From: a bacterium
Lineage (GTDB): Bacteria > Vulcanimicrobiota > Vulcanimicrobiia > Vulcanimicrobiales > SCRA01
Assembly (NCBI GenBank): GCA_004297985.1
Contig: SCRA01000053.1
Span: 1-44,454 of the forward strand
Direction of reading: 5' to 3'
Length of the DNA stretch: 44,454 bases
Under the pieces are notes generated by a model, which was not told the DNA's origin, ran no database searches, and was given only the letters and a program-made list of their open reading frames with translations. The position numbers were made by a program, and so were the translations under genes. This document shows, piece by piece, positions 22,532 to 32,321 of the stretch (its first letter is position 1; every line of letters begins with the position of its first letter).

Positions 22532-23089
22532 CTACGGTGGAGGCGGGGGACCGTCGCCGCGCCACACCACGGTTAGCGATGAGGCGATCTTCGTCGCTTC
22601 GTCGAGGTCGAGGCGCCCGACACGGCCGCCAACGGCCAGCGAGATGCCGATCTGACCGTCGTAGATGAGCCAGACGTACTGCTGGTAGAGCGTATCGGAG
22701 TCGCCGACGAGGTACTCGACCTTCATGCGCAGCCCTGGCATGCCGTTGGGCATCTGCAGCTTGTCGCGCGCGTCGACGAAGACCTTGGAGAGCCGCGAAC
22801 GCATGTCGTTCTCGGTCACCAGCGCAAACGCGGCGAGCGTGCTCCCGGGGTCGAGGTCTTCGTCGAGAGCGATGAACGCTTGATCGGCGTAGCTCCCTTG
22901 GACCCAGAGCCCGATGTGCGTGACGGAGTTTGCACCGCGGCCGGCCTTCGCCTCGCGCCATCCTGCGGGCACGACGAATGTGAAGCCGTCCGTCGCGATC
23001 GTACGACCACCGTCGGCGAGTGCGGGCAGCGCCGGCAGCGCGTAGAGCGCGCCGGCGCCCATCGCGGCGAGCATGGTCCTGCGATTCAT
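22532..23089 (-). CDS. Secreted PsbP/DcrB-like protein of unknown function
   Basis: A 185-residue protein with an RR-containing signal peptide (MNRRTMLAAMGAGALYALPA, LPALA), which could be a Tat substrate. The mature part starts with the beta strand GFTFVVPAGWREAKAG common in PsbP/DcrB-like folds, and ends in a proline run. ATG 23089 overlaps the stop of the esterase gene by four bases, so the two are co-transcribed. Confidence 0.65.
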   Translation of the reverse strand: MNRRTMLAAMGAGALYALPALPALADGGRTIATDGFTFVVPAGWREAKAGRGANSVTHIGLWVQGSYADQAFIALDEDLDPGSTLAAFALVTENDMRSRLSKVFVDARDKLQMPNGMPGLRMKVEYLVGDSDTLYQQYVWLIYDGQIGISLAVGGRVGRLDLDEATKIASSLTVVWRGDGPPPPP

Positions 23090-24132
23090 TCTCTCTCCAA
23101 CCTCTCCAGCAGTGCGGGATAGACCTGTTCGTGGCGGTAGAGCACGCTCATGTGGTCGTCGTCGAACTCCTCGTGCTGGACAGCGACTCCATGCTCGCGC
23201 AGGCACTCCACCAAGATGCGCGCACCGAGATCGAGGGCGTACTGATCGCGCCTCCCGCAGTCGACGTAGAGCGCGCGCAGCGCACGAAGCTCGGCGATCC
23301 GCTCACCGCAGACCAGCGCCGGATCGAACCGCAGCCATCGCGCCCAGATCTCCTCGCGCAAACGTCCCGTACGCAGATCGAACGGAAACTCGAAGTCGAA
23401 GGGTTCCCGCGCATCGCGGCGCGGTGAGTACGCCGCAGCCATTCCGATGACGTTCATCACGTCGACCGAACCGTCGCTCTTCTTCTTCTCCGCGTCGAAG
23501 GCGGCAACGAAGTTCGCCAGCCCGCCGGAGCGCTCGAGCGCGCGCTGCACCTTCACGAAGTCGGGAAGGTAGCAGTATTGGAAGTAGGCATCGCCGCTCT
23601 GCGAGGCGGCCGCCGCGAAGTGGCCCGGGTGCTCCATGACGAGATGCAGCGTGCCGAAGCCGCCGCTCGACTTGCCGAAGAGCCCGCGCCCCTCCGGGCG
23701 CGCGACCGTACGAAACGTACGGTCGACGAAGCCGACGACGTCGCGCACCACGTAGTCCGCATAGTTGCCGTTGAGCGCGCTGTTGACGTACTGGCTCCCG
23801 CCGTAACGCGTCAAGCCGTCGATCAACACGAGGATCGCCGGCGGTACCCGCCTCTCGGCGATCAGCCGGTCGAGCCACTGGATCGGATTGAGCGACCAGA
23901 CCCGCGCGGCGGCGAGCGCGGCCGCCGAGCCCGTGAAGCCGTGCAAGCAGTACAGCGTGGGATAGCGGCGGCTTCCCTCGGGATCGTAACCGGGCGGAAG
24001 GTAGACGGGGAGCGGGCGACGACTGGGGTCGCCCAAGGCATTACCAGCCAGCGCCGTGCTCTCGATCTCCTCGACGACAACGGTCCCGGAGAGCGCGAGC
24101 AGACGCTGCAGGTCGGAAGGCCTCGTGTGCAT
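23086..24132 (-). CDS. Putative esterase (esterase D / FrmB-like alpha/beta hydrolase)
   Basis: A 348-residue hydrolase. YLPPGYDPEGSRRYPTLYCL then HGFTG forms the oxyanion region, the nucleophile elbow is GLFGKSSGGFG (Ser155), the acid is probably Asp in YVDCGRRDQY and the His is in FDDDHMSVLYRH. PF00756 members include S-formylglutathione hydrolase, enterobactin esterase and mycolyltransferases. No signal peptide is visible. ATG 24132 is chosen (MHTRPSD); longer frames have no better ribosome site. It is divergent from the P5C dehydrogenase. Confidence 0.85.
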   Translation of the reverse strand: MHTRPSDLQRLLALSGTVVVEEIESTALAGNALGDPSRRPLPVYLPPGYDPEGSRRYPTLYCLHGFTGSAAALAAARVWSLNPIQWLDRLIAERRVPPAILVLIDGLTRYGGSQYVNSALNGNYADYVVRDVVGFVDRTFRTVARPEGRGLFGKSSGGFGTLHLVMEHPGHFAAAASQSGDAYFQYCYLPDFVKVQRALERSGGLANFVAAFDAEKKKSDGSVDVMNVIGMAAAYSPRRDAREPFDFEFPFDLRTGRLREEIWARWLRFDPALVCGERIAELRALRALYVDCGRRDQYALDLGARILVECLREHGVAVQHEEFDDDHMSVLYRHEQVYPALLERLERE

Positions 24133-24199
24133 CGCGCGGAGGTTCGCCGCGTCCCCGGCGCAAAACTCCCGAGTCTGACTGAAGGAGGATTCCCCGACC

Positions 24200-25774
<1,575 letters not shown>

Positions 25775-25856
25775 TGCAAGCGGGCGCCCGGCATAGGTTT
25801 GCGGTCTCCTCCCTCGGGAGATAAGATGCCCAAGCGAAGGGAGGGGACCGCAGACT

Positions 25857-26108
25857 ATGCACCTGATCGTCTGGCTCATCATCGGTTTGATCGCGGGCGC
25901 AGTGGCGCGCACGATCGTTCCGTCGGCCGTCGGCGGCGGCTGGCTCACCGACATCATCGTCGGCATGATCGGCGCCGTCATCGGTGGGTGGGTGGTCACG
26001 CTCTTCGGCGCGGCCGCCAGCGGTGGATTCATCTGGTCGATCATCGTCTCCATCATCGGAGCGGTGATTCTCCTCTGGATCGTCCGCATGATCCGCCGCA
26101 CCGCGTAG
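25857..26108 (+). CDS. GlsB/YeaQ/YmgE-family small membrane protein
   Basis: An 83-residue protein with three hydrophobic helices (LIVWLIIGLIAGAVARTIVP, DIIVGMIGAVIGGWVVTLFG, WSIIVSIIGAVILLWIVRMI). The glycine-zipper pattern and the early I-x-G-x-x-A-G matches the transglycosylase-associated family. It is induced by stress in several bacteria; the molecular role is not known. Good ribosome site AAGGGAGG upstream. Confidence 0.88.
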   Translation: MHLIVWLIIGLIAGAVARTIVPSAVGGGWLTDIIVGMIGAVIGGWVVTLFGAAASGGFIWSIIVSIIGAVILLWIVRMIRRTA

Positions 26109-26147
26109 CACGACACCGCCGCACGGAGAACGCCCGCAGCGGAGCGA

Positions 26148-27770
26148 ATGGGGGGTGCGATGCGCCTCCTCGCCCCGTTGCTCTGCGCGGCATGTGCTTT
26201 CGCGCTTCTCACCGGCTGCAGCTCGCAGGCAACGCCGCGCACGGAGGCCGGCGTGGTGCATTTCAACCTCGCCGCCGATCCCACCAGCCTCGATCCGCTC
26301 TTCGCCGTGCAGGATGCCGCCTCCGTCGACCAAGAGGTGGCGCGCCTGTGCTTCGAGCCGTTCTTCGATATCGATCCCAACGGCAGGCGCATCCCGGAGC
26401 TCTTGCGCGAGATCCCCACGCGCGCCAACGGCGGCATCTCGCGGGACGGACAGAGCATCACCTACCGCCTACGCCCTGGGGTGAGGTGGCAAGACGGCGT
26501 AGCGGTTACTTCGCGCGATGTGGTCTTCACGTTGCACGCGATCATGGATCCGCGCAACCCCGTTCGCTCGCGTGCCGGCTACGGTCTCATCGATAGCGCT
26601 ACGGCCCTCGATGCGCGGACGGTGGTCTTCCATCTGCGCCACCGCTGGGCTCCGGCCGTAGAGACCCTCTTCTCCTACGGCAGTGTACCGGAGTACGTGC
26701 TTCCGGCACACGTGTTGGCTCCGCTTGGCCCGTTGCTCCATGCGCCCTTCAGTGCCTCCCCGGTCTGTGACGGCCCGTACGTTCTGCAATCGTGGCGCCG
26801 TGGCGACCGCCTTACCTACATCGCGAACGAGCACTACTGGCGCGGCGCGCCGAGGATCAAGCAGCTAGTCGTGCGCATCGTCCCCGATCCCGGGACGAAC
26901 TTCACGATGCTGCAGGCCGGTGCGAGCGACTGGAATCTCATCGCGCCCGCGCAGCAGCCCGCGCTCGCCGGCGTGAGCGGTCTGCGGTATGCTTTCGCGC
27001 CCTTGGCCTTGGTGGCGGGAGTGGCGATCAACCTCACCCATGCGCCGCTCGACGATATCCGCGTACGCCGCGCGCTGGCTGCAGCCATCGACCGCGCCAC
27101 GATCAGCAAGAAGATCACCTTGGGGCGCTACCCCGTCACCGACAGCGACCAGCCGCAACTCTCCTGGGCCTACGATCCACACGCCAAGCTGCCCGCGTAC
27201 GATCCGGCCGCGGCCTCCCGTCTGCTGGAGAAGGCGGGCTGGCACCGCGGGTCAGACGGCATCCGCAGCAGAGACGGCAAGCCGCTCACGTTGACGTACG
27301 TGCAATTTCCCGAGAGCACCACCGGCGTGCGCGCTGCCACGGCGATTCAGCTCGATCTGCGCGCTGTAGGCGTCGATGTGCAGATCAAGTCCGTCTCCAA
27401 TGCCCAGCTCTTCCTCCCCAAGAGTGAAGGCGGTCTGCTGGCTGCCGGCGATTTCGATCTCGCATACGTGCCGTGGCCCATGGGCGCCGATCCCGACGAC
27501 AGCGTCATGCTCACGTGCAACGGACCGTCGAACTACATGCGCTACTGCAATCGGCGCGTCGACGCCCTGGAACGCGACGCGCTGAGCACCTACGATCAGG
27601 TTGCGCGCAAGCGCGACTACGAGCGCATCCAAGAGATCGTGGCCCACGACGTGCCGGTCATCTACCTCTTCAACCCTACGTACGTCTACGCGTATCGCGA
27701 CCGCCTGCGCAACTTCGCGCCCAGCGGCTTCTCTCCGACGTGGAACGCCTGGCGTTGGGAGGCGCGATGA
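26148..27770 (+). CDS. Family 5 extracellular solute-binding lipoprotein (peptide/nickel type)
   Basis: A 540-residue protein. The signal LLAPLLCAACAFALLTGC has a lipobox with the lipidated Cys followed by SSQ. The mature part begins VVHFNLAADPTSLDPLFAVQ and contains the SBP_5 pattern (YRLRPGVRWQDGVAVTSRDV, HLRHRWAPAVETLF, RRALAAAIDRATISKK). It delivers peptides or similar ligands to an ABC importer, but no permease is next to it. Start: ATG 26148, or ATG 26160, which gives a cleaner signal peptide. The stop overlaps the GNAT gene by four bases. Confidence 0.92.
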   Translation: MGGAMRLLAPLLCAACAFALLTGCSSQATPRTEAGVVHFNLAADPTSLDPLFAVQDAASVDQEVARLCFEPFFDIDPNGRRIPELLREIPTRANGGISRDGQSITYRLRPGVRWQDGVAVTSRDVVFTLHAIMDPRNPVRSRAGYGLIDSATALDARTVVFHLRHRWAPAVETLFSYGSVPEYVLPAHVLAPLGPLLHAPFSASPVCDGPYVLQSWRRGDRLTYIANEHYWRGAPRIKQLVVRIVPDPGTNFTMLQAGASDWNLIAPAQQPALAGVSGLRYAFAPLALVAGVAINLTHAPLDDIRVRRALAAAIDRATISKKITLGRYPVTDSDQPQLSWAYDPHAKLPAYDPAAASRLLEKAGWHRGSDGIRSRDGKPLTLTYVQFPESTTGVRAATAIQLDLRAVGVDVQIKSVSNAQLFLPKSEGGLLAAGDFDLAYVPWPMGADPDDSVMLTCNGPSNYMRYCNRRVDALERDALSTYDQVARKRDYERIQEIVAHDVPVIYLFNPTYVYAYRDRLRNFAPSGFSPTWNAWRWEAR

Positions 27771-28327
27771 GCGGCGTGACGATGATCAACATGCTGGTGG
27801 ACTTGGACGACCAACTCTGGTCGCGCGTGCCGCCCGCGCTCTATCGCGAGACGCTGGACCGCGGCGTCGTGCTGCACGAACGCCAGGGCGCCACGCCTTC
27901 GCAACGCGCATGGCTACGCCGCACCTTCGGCGGCCTGTGGGCCGACGAGGTCGCCACGGGGTACGCCTGGTTCGCTACCGACTGGGACGGCAACGAGCTC
28001 GGCTTCGCCGCCTACGACTGCCGCTTGGATTTCCCATGGCTGCGGAAGTGGCGCAACGAGCCCGGTGTGGGCATCTTCGGACCGGCGGGGGTGGCGGAGG
28101 GCGAGCGCCGGCGCGGGCTCGGCTCGCTGCTGTGCCTCTTGGCCCTGCAGTCGCTCAAAAACCAAGAATGCACTCACGCCTTGATCGGCGCGGTGGGCCC
28201 CGAAGCGTTCTACGAGCGGGTCTGCGGCGCCCGCCGCGTCGAGGAGTTCCCGCGTTCCCAGGTGCTCGGTGCAGGGTTGCGTCACGTGCTACAATCGGTG
28301 GCGACGGGGAAGTGGCGGAACCGGTAG
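27767..28327 (+). CDS. GNAT-family N-acetyltransferase, 3' end overlapping tRNA-Leu
   Basis: A 186-residue protein. The GNAT acetyl-CoA loop is seen in GVAEGERRRGLGSLLCLLAL (R/Q-x-x-G-x-G/A pattern), followed by HALIGAVGPEAFYERVCGAR. ATG 27767 overlaps the stop of the binding-protein gene. The last seven codons and the TAG (28306-28327) lie within the 5' part of tRNA-Leu, so this C-terminus is written by tRNA sequence. Substrate unknown. Confidence 0.8.
   Translation: MSGVTMINMLVDLDDQLWSRVPPALYRETLDRGVVLHERQGATPSQRAWLRRTFGGLWADEVATGYAWFATDWDGNELGFAAYDCRLDFPWLRKWRNEPGVGIFGPAGVAEGERRRGLGSLLCLLALQSLKNQECTHALIGAVGPEAFYERVCGARRVEEFPRSQVLGAGLRHVLQSVATGKWRNR
28290..28295 (+). promoter_or_regulatory. 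-10 element for tRNA-Leu inside the GNAT gene
   Basis: TACAAT ends 10 bases before the mature 5' end of the tRNA. No good -35 at the right distance; the tRNA may also be read through from the upstream genes. Confidence 0.35.
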
Positions 28328-28389
28328 ACGCAGACGCCTCAAAAGCGTCCGGGGGTGACTCCGTGTGGGTTCGAGTCCCACCTTCCCCA
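28306..28389 (+). tRNA. tRNA-Leu (anticodon CAA)
   Basis: Acceptor arms GGGGAAG and CTTCCCC pair perfectly. The anticodon stem GACGC/GCGTC holds the loop CTCAAAA, giving anticodon CAA. A long variable arm (CGGGGGTGACTCCG) and T arm GTGGG TTCGAGT CCCAC are as expected for class II tRNA-Leu. The discriminator A is followed by TAA, so CCA is not encoded, unlike the two other tRNAs in this window. Confidence 0.95.
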
Positions 28390-28398
28390 TAATCCCCA

Positions 28399-28662
28399 CC
28401 TCGCAGGCTCGGCGGGGACCCCTATTGGTTGGAAGTGTTCCGCGCCACTCGGCGCGGTTTGTACCTCGCAGGCTCGGCGGGGATCCCTATTGGTTGGAAG
28501 TGTTCCGCGCCACTCGGCGCGGTTTGTACCTCGCAGGCTCGGCGGGGACCCCTATTGGTTGGAAGTGTTCCGCGCCACTCGGCGCGGTTTGTACCTCGCA
28601 GGCTCGGCGGGGACCCCTATTGGTTGGAAGTGTTCCGCGCCACTCGGCGCGGTTTGTACCTC
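28399..28662. repeat. Four tandem 65-bp repeats, each with a GC hairpin
   Basis: Units begin at 28399, 28464, 28529 and 28594 and are identical apart from one base in unit 2 (GGGATCC for GGGACCC); a four-base start of a fifth follows. Each unit contains CCGCGCC-ACTC-GGCGCGG, a seven-pair stem with a four-base loop followed by TTTG, like a weak intrinsic terminator. Because 65 is not a multiple of three, open frames across it switch frames and are not genes. It fills the tRNA-Leu to aroA gap. Confidence 0.93.
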
Positions 28663-28699
28663 ATAGGCGCAGCCTGCTCGGGACGCGAATGCCCGTGGG

Positions 28700-29992
28700 A
28701 TGTCATCCGCGTCCGCTACCCGCTTCCGTCCCGGGCCGTTGCGCGGCGCATTGCGCGTCGCCCCAGACAAGTCGATCTCGCATCGCGCCCTGCTGATCGG
28801 AGCGCTGACGCGCGGCCGCGTACATCTCTCGAATCTCAACACCGGAGCCGATCTCGAGGCCACGCGCGAGGCCGTCCGCCGCCTCGGCGCGCGCATCGAC
28901 GGCGAGGGCGCCGACGTCACGCTGGACGCTCCTGCGCGTCTCCATCAACCGGGCACCGTCGACTGTCTCAACTCGGGAACGACGATGCGCCTGCTCATGG
29001 GCATCCTCGCCGGCGCCGCCCTTCCCGCGCGGCTGACCGGCGACGACTCCCTTTCGCGCCGGCCTATGGAGCGCGTGGCCGGTCCCCTGCGCGAGGCAGG
29101 GGCGCTCATCACCACGACGGATGGGCGTGCCCCCGTCGAGCTTGCAGCGCACACGGGCCTGCATGCGGTGGAGCACCACTTGCGCGTGCCCTCGGCGCAA
29201 GTGAAGACGGCGCTGCTGCTCGCTGCGCTCACCGCCGGCACCTCCGCCGGCATCACGGGCGACGAGCGCTCGCGCGATCACACGGAGCGCATGTTGCGCT
29301 ATCTCGGCGCCTCGATCACCTGGGACGGCGCGCGCATCGCACTCACTCCCTCCACGCTGAACGCGCGCGACATCGAGGTGCCGGGTGATCCCAGCGCCGC
29401 CGCCTTCGCCATCGTCGCCACGCTCGTGACACCGCATTCGGAGGTACGCATCGAGCGGCTCTGCCTCAACCCCACGCGCGACGGTCTGTTGCGCGCGCTG
29501 CGGGCGATGGGCGCCGACCTCGCCATCCTCGATGCGCGGGACGTCTGCGGTGAGCCCGTGGGCGACGTCATCGCGCGCTCCAGCACCCTGCATGCCATCG
29601 ATCTCGAACCCTCGCTGCTGCCGACGATGATCGATGAAGTCCCCGCCCTGGCCGTCGCCGCGGCCTTCGCCCACGGAACCACGCGTATCCGCAACGCCGC
29701 CGAGCTGCGCGTCAAGGAGAGCGACCGCGTGGAGACGATCGCCGCAATGCTAGAGGCCGCCGGCGTGGCCGTCGCGCGCCATCCCGACGGGCTCGACGTC
29801 ACCGGTGTCGAGCGCTTGAACGAGCGCATCGAGGTGGCTAGCCACGGCGACCATCGGATCGCCATGGCCGCCGCGGCGCTCGCCGCCGGAAGCCCGGCAG
29901 GCGTGCACGTCGACGACGCCGACTGCGCGCGCGTGAGCTATCCGCAGTTTCACGAAGCCTGGGAGGCGCTGCAGCAGGGCGCCGCGCGATGA
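28700..29992 (+). CDS. aroA: 3-phosphoshikimate 1-carboxyvinyltransferase (EPSP synthase)
   Basis: A 430-residue enzyme. Diagnostic segments are all present: DKSISHRALLIGAL, LNSGTTMRLLMGILAG, GDDSLSRRPMERV, VPSAQVKTALLLA, PGDPSAAAFAIVA, LRVKESDRVETIA and HGDHRIAMAAAAL. It joins PEP to shikimate-3-phosphate in aromatic amino acid synthesis in the cytoplasm. NSGTT rather than NAGTA, and the SLSRRPM motif, place it closer to the class II (CP4-like) branch than to the E. coli type. Stop overlaps the next gene by four bases. Confidence 0.96.
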   Translation: MSSASATRFRPGPLRGALRVAPDKSISHRALLIGALTRGRVHLSNLNTGADLEATREAVRRLGARIDGEGADVTLDAPARLHQPGTVDCLNSGTTMRLLMGILAGAALPARLTGDDSLSRRPMERVAGPLREAGALITTTDGRAPVELAAHTGLHAVEHHLRVPSAQVKTALLLAALTAGTSAGITGDERSRDHTERMLRYLGASITWDGARIALTPSTLNARDIEVPGDPSAAAFAIVATLVTPHSEVRIERLCLNPTRDGLLRALRAMGADLAILDARDVCGEPVGDVIARSSTLHAIDLEPSLLPTMIDEVPALAVAAAFAHGTTRIRNAAELRVKESDRVETIAAMLEAAGVAVARHPDGLDVTGVERLNERIEVASHGDHRIAMAAAALAAGSPAGVHVDDADCARVSYPQFHEAWEALQQGAAR

Positions 29993-31026
29993 GCGATGCG
30001 GCCACGACCTACGACCAAGCCGAGTTCGAACGGGAATCAGAGCGGCTAGCCTCGCTGGTCTGGGATGCGATGGGGATCTCGTCCGGCGACCGCGTGCTCT
30101 TCTGCGGCTACGGCCCCGACATCGCCATCGTCCGCCGCGCCGCTGCCGAGGGCGCGCAGATCACCGTCATCGAGTCACGCGACGAGCTCATGAAACGCTA
30201 CGAGGATCTCGGGGTTACGGTCTTGCGCGGCAGCACCTCCGCCATCCCCGCGAGGGGCAACAGCTTCGAAGTAGCCGTCGCCAATAGCTACCTGCACGAG
30301 ATCGATCCGCTCTTCCACGCCAATGTCATCCAGGAGTTGGGGCGCGTGGCGGCGCGCGTCGTGATCGTCGAGCCGATGCCGCCCAGCGACGCTATCGGCA
30401 AGCGTATCGCCACGCTCTACTCGCGCGCCAAGCGCGAGCTAGGACAGTTCGAGTACTACCAGGCACCGAGCTACTGGCGCAAGCTGCTCTCCATGAGCAA
30501 GCCGCAGATCGCGGAAGCGGTCTTCGCTTTTACCAAGACGCCGCCGCACGAGTACCTCGTCGACACCTTGAAGCTGCTGCTCGATACGATGAAGGTCGAG
30601 CAGACGCCGCAGTACTATATCGACCAGCTCCACGAGCTCGCTGCCAAGCCCGGCGCGCAGATGCTGCCGCAGGGGCGGCTGGTGCTGATCGGCGTCGCCG
30701 AGAAGGACGGCGCGCTCCCGGCCAAGAGCATGGCGGCGCTGCTGGCCGTGGGCCACGCAGGCCCGGCGAAGCCGGCGCCCACCCCCGAGCCACCACCGCC
30801 GGTTACCCCGGTCGTCCCCCAAGAGACAGCGCCACCGATCGTTCAGCCGGTCAGCGGCACGGCACCGGAGCCGGAGATGGGCGAAACGTTCGCCCCATCA
30901 GCCGAACGTGCGGAGACGTCCTTCGGCCTCCCCGAGGAGGAGGCGCAGCCGTTTGGCGCGCCCGGCATCGATCAGCCACCGCTTGGCTGGCACTGGGAGC
31001 CGCCCGAGGAGAGCGGGCCCATCTAG
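29989..31026 (+). CDS. SAM-dependent methyltransferase-like protein with proline-rich tail
   Basis: A 345-residue protein. Residues 20-150 resemble a class I methyltransferase: DRVLFCGYGPDIAIVRRAAA as motif I, then TVIESRDELMKRYEDLGVTV and a VIVEPMPPSD strand. Motif I is degenerate, so activity is uncertain. The last 90 residues are proline- and acid-rich, low-complexity, ending GWHWEPPEESGPI, and are probably disordered. Coupled to aroA by a four-base overlap; no link to the shikimate pathway is known. Confidence 0.6.
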   Translation: MSDAATTYDQAEFERESERLASLVWDAMGISSGDRVLFCGYGPDIAIVRRAAAEGAQITVIESRDELMKRYEDLGVTVLRGSTSAIPARGNSFEVAVANSYLHEIDPLFHANVIQELGRVAARVVIVEPMPPSDAIGKRIATLYSRAKRELGQFEYYQAPSYWRKLLSMSKPQIAEAVFAFTKTPPHEYLVDTLKLLLDTMKVEQTPQYYIDQLHELAAKPGAQMLPQGRLVLIGVAEKDGALPAKSMAALLAVGHAGPAKPAPTPEPPPPVTPVVPQETAPPIVQPVSGTAPEPEMGETFAPSAERAETSFGLPEEEAQPFGAPGIDQPPLGWHWEPPEESGPI

Positions 31027-31361
31027 GCTAGGAGGTCGAAGATGGTACGCACATTGCCGATGATGCTGGCGACGGCCTGGCCGCCTACGCGACGCAGACG
31101 CTCGCGCTCGGCCGAGGCACCCTGAAGCGAGGCCAACGCCTGCGAGGCACGCCGCGAGAGTTCGTTGAACTGGGCACGCGTACTCTCTAGACCCCGCAGA
31201 TCGGCGCCCGCCGCGGAGATCCGCTGGAGGAGCGGATGCTGGAGGCGCGCCTGGATCCGGCGCACGCGCAATGCCAACACCATGCTGTAGGCGGCAAGCA
31301 CGAGCAGCACGCCGATAACGACGGCGAGGGTAACCCAACCCGCGATCGCGTGCGCCGTCAT
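31023..31361 (-). CDS. Small membrane-anchored coiled-coil protein
   Basis: A 112-residue protein: an N-terminal membrane helix (GWVTLAVVIGVLLVLAAYSM) followed by a long helix (QARLQHPLLQRISAAGADLR, SRRASQALASLQGASAERER). This is a DUF948-like layout seen in envelope-associated proteins. Starts four bases after the FmdB-like gene and is tail-to-tail with the methyltransferase-like gene. Confidence 0.6.
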   Translation of the reverse strand: MTAHAIAGWVTLAVVIGVLLVLAAYSMVLALRVRRIQARLQHPLLQRISAAGADLRGLESTRAQFNELSRRASQALASLQGASAERERLRRVGGQAVASIIGNVRTIFDLLA

Positions 31362-31365
31362 TGCC

Positions 31366-31710
31366 TTACGCCGTCTTCTCCGAGGCCTTGGTCTTGGGGG
31401 CAGGGGCTGCGTCGCTCTTGGCGGCGCCGTCGCTCTTGGCCGCGCCATCGCTCTTGGCGGCGCCATCGCCCTTGGCCGCGCTCGACTCGCCGGAGCCGTT
31501 GGAGCTCGGCTCGCTTGACGAGGCGGCATTGCTGCTGTGCTTGTAATCGGTGGTATAGAATCCTGAGCCCTTGAAGTGGATCCCGCCGATGTGGTAGACC
31601 CGCTCCAGCACCCCGCCGCATGCCGGGCAGGTGCCCGCCTTCTCGTCGAAGCCGTGGCGGATGTCGTGGCGAACGCGACAATCCTGGCAGACGTACTCGT
31701 AGAGAGGCAC
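31366..31710 (-). CDS. FmdB-family zinc-ribbon protein with repetitive C-terminal tail
   Basis: A 114-residue protein starting at GTG 31710, which has AAAGGAG at good spacing. The FmdB pattern is clear: PLYEYVCQDC, then CPACGGVLERVYH and GIHFKGSGFYTTDYK. The four cysteines bind zinc. The tail is a six-residue tandem repeat (AAKSDG-like, four copies), coded by an 18-bp repeat at about 31408-31482. FmdB proteins are linked to regulation of amide or formamide uptake but the function is not fixed. Confidence 0.88.
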   Translation of the reverse strand: MPLYEYVCQDCRVRHDIRHGFDEKAGTCPACGGVLERVYHIGGIHFKGSGFYTTDYKHSSNAASSSEPSSNGSGESSAAKGDGAAKSDGAAKSDGAAKSDAAPAPKTKASEKTA

Positions 31711-31783
31711 GAAGGAACTCCTTTGGTCTGGTAGACCGGCTAGCCCTATTCTACCGAAGATTAGCAACCACCGTCAACGACTG

Positions 31784-32248
31784 CTAAAAGTCCGCGAGCA
31801 CGCGGTCCGGGTGGTTCTCGAATTCTACGAGGCCCTTGAAGTGGACGACCGAGGCGGAGAGCTCGCTCTCCGCCTTGCGCCGCCGCGCCAAGCGATCGAG
31901 CTGGGCGCCGAGCCAGCCGCCGTACGTGGGGTAAGCGAGCGCTATGGTCAGGCGGGCCCGCGTCCCCTTGCGCTCGACGCGAAGCTCCCAACTGCGCCGG
32001 CACGAGTAGGCACTCTCGAGATGGAGCAAGTGCCCCTGCAAGAAGCGCTCGACGACGAAGATCTCCTCGCCGCGCCCCAAAAGGGGCGCCTGCATCGCGA
32101 CTTCGCTGCCTTGGCTGAGCGGGCGATCGCCGTCGATGCGGCGGACGCTACGCGCCAGCGAGAGCCACACCGGCCACTTCTCCACCTCGCAGAGCAAGGC
32201 GAAGGCGGCGCCGGCGTCGGCGACGATCTCCTCGCTGGCCTGTACCAT
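31784..32248 (-). CDS. SRPBCC (START-like) domain protein
   Basis: A 154-residue single-domain protein: the opening QASEEIVADAGAAFALLCEV and EKWPVWLSLARSVRRID, the middle GEEIFVVERFLQGHLLHLES and the final long helix (GGWLGAQLDRLARRRKAESE) are typical of polyketide cyclase/dehydrase-like SRPBCC proteins, which bind a hydrophobic ligand. ATG 32248 is chosen; ATG 32278 is an alternative. Divergent from the flavin reductase gene at 32322. Confidence 0.75.
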   Translation of the reverse strand: MVQASEEIVADAGAAFALLCEVEKWPVWLSLARSVRRIDGDRPLSQGSEVAMQAPLLGRGEEIFVVERFLQGHLLHLESAYSCRRSWELRVERKGTRARLTIALAYPTYGGWLGAQLDRLARRRKAESELSASVVHFKGLVEFENHPDRVLADF

Positions 32249-32321
32249 GGTTGAGCGTTGGTGGGCGGCGTGCTTCATCCCTGCGCAAGAGTTCTCGCCG
32301 GCCGGTAACGAAGCAAGGGGG

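Noticed and set aside
28399-28662. CRISPR array
   Set aside because: Units follow each other without variable spacers and are 65 bases long; no cas genes in the window.
28365-29388. Open frames across the 65-bp repeats with repeating LVGSVPRHSARFV-like peptides
   Set aside because: The unit is 65 bases, so each frame is only a rotation of the same non-coding repeat; no ribosome site and they run out of frame into aroA.
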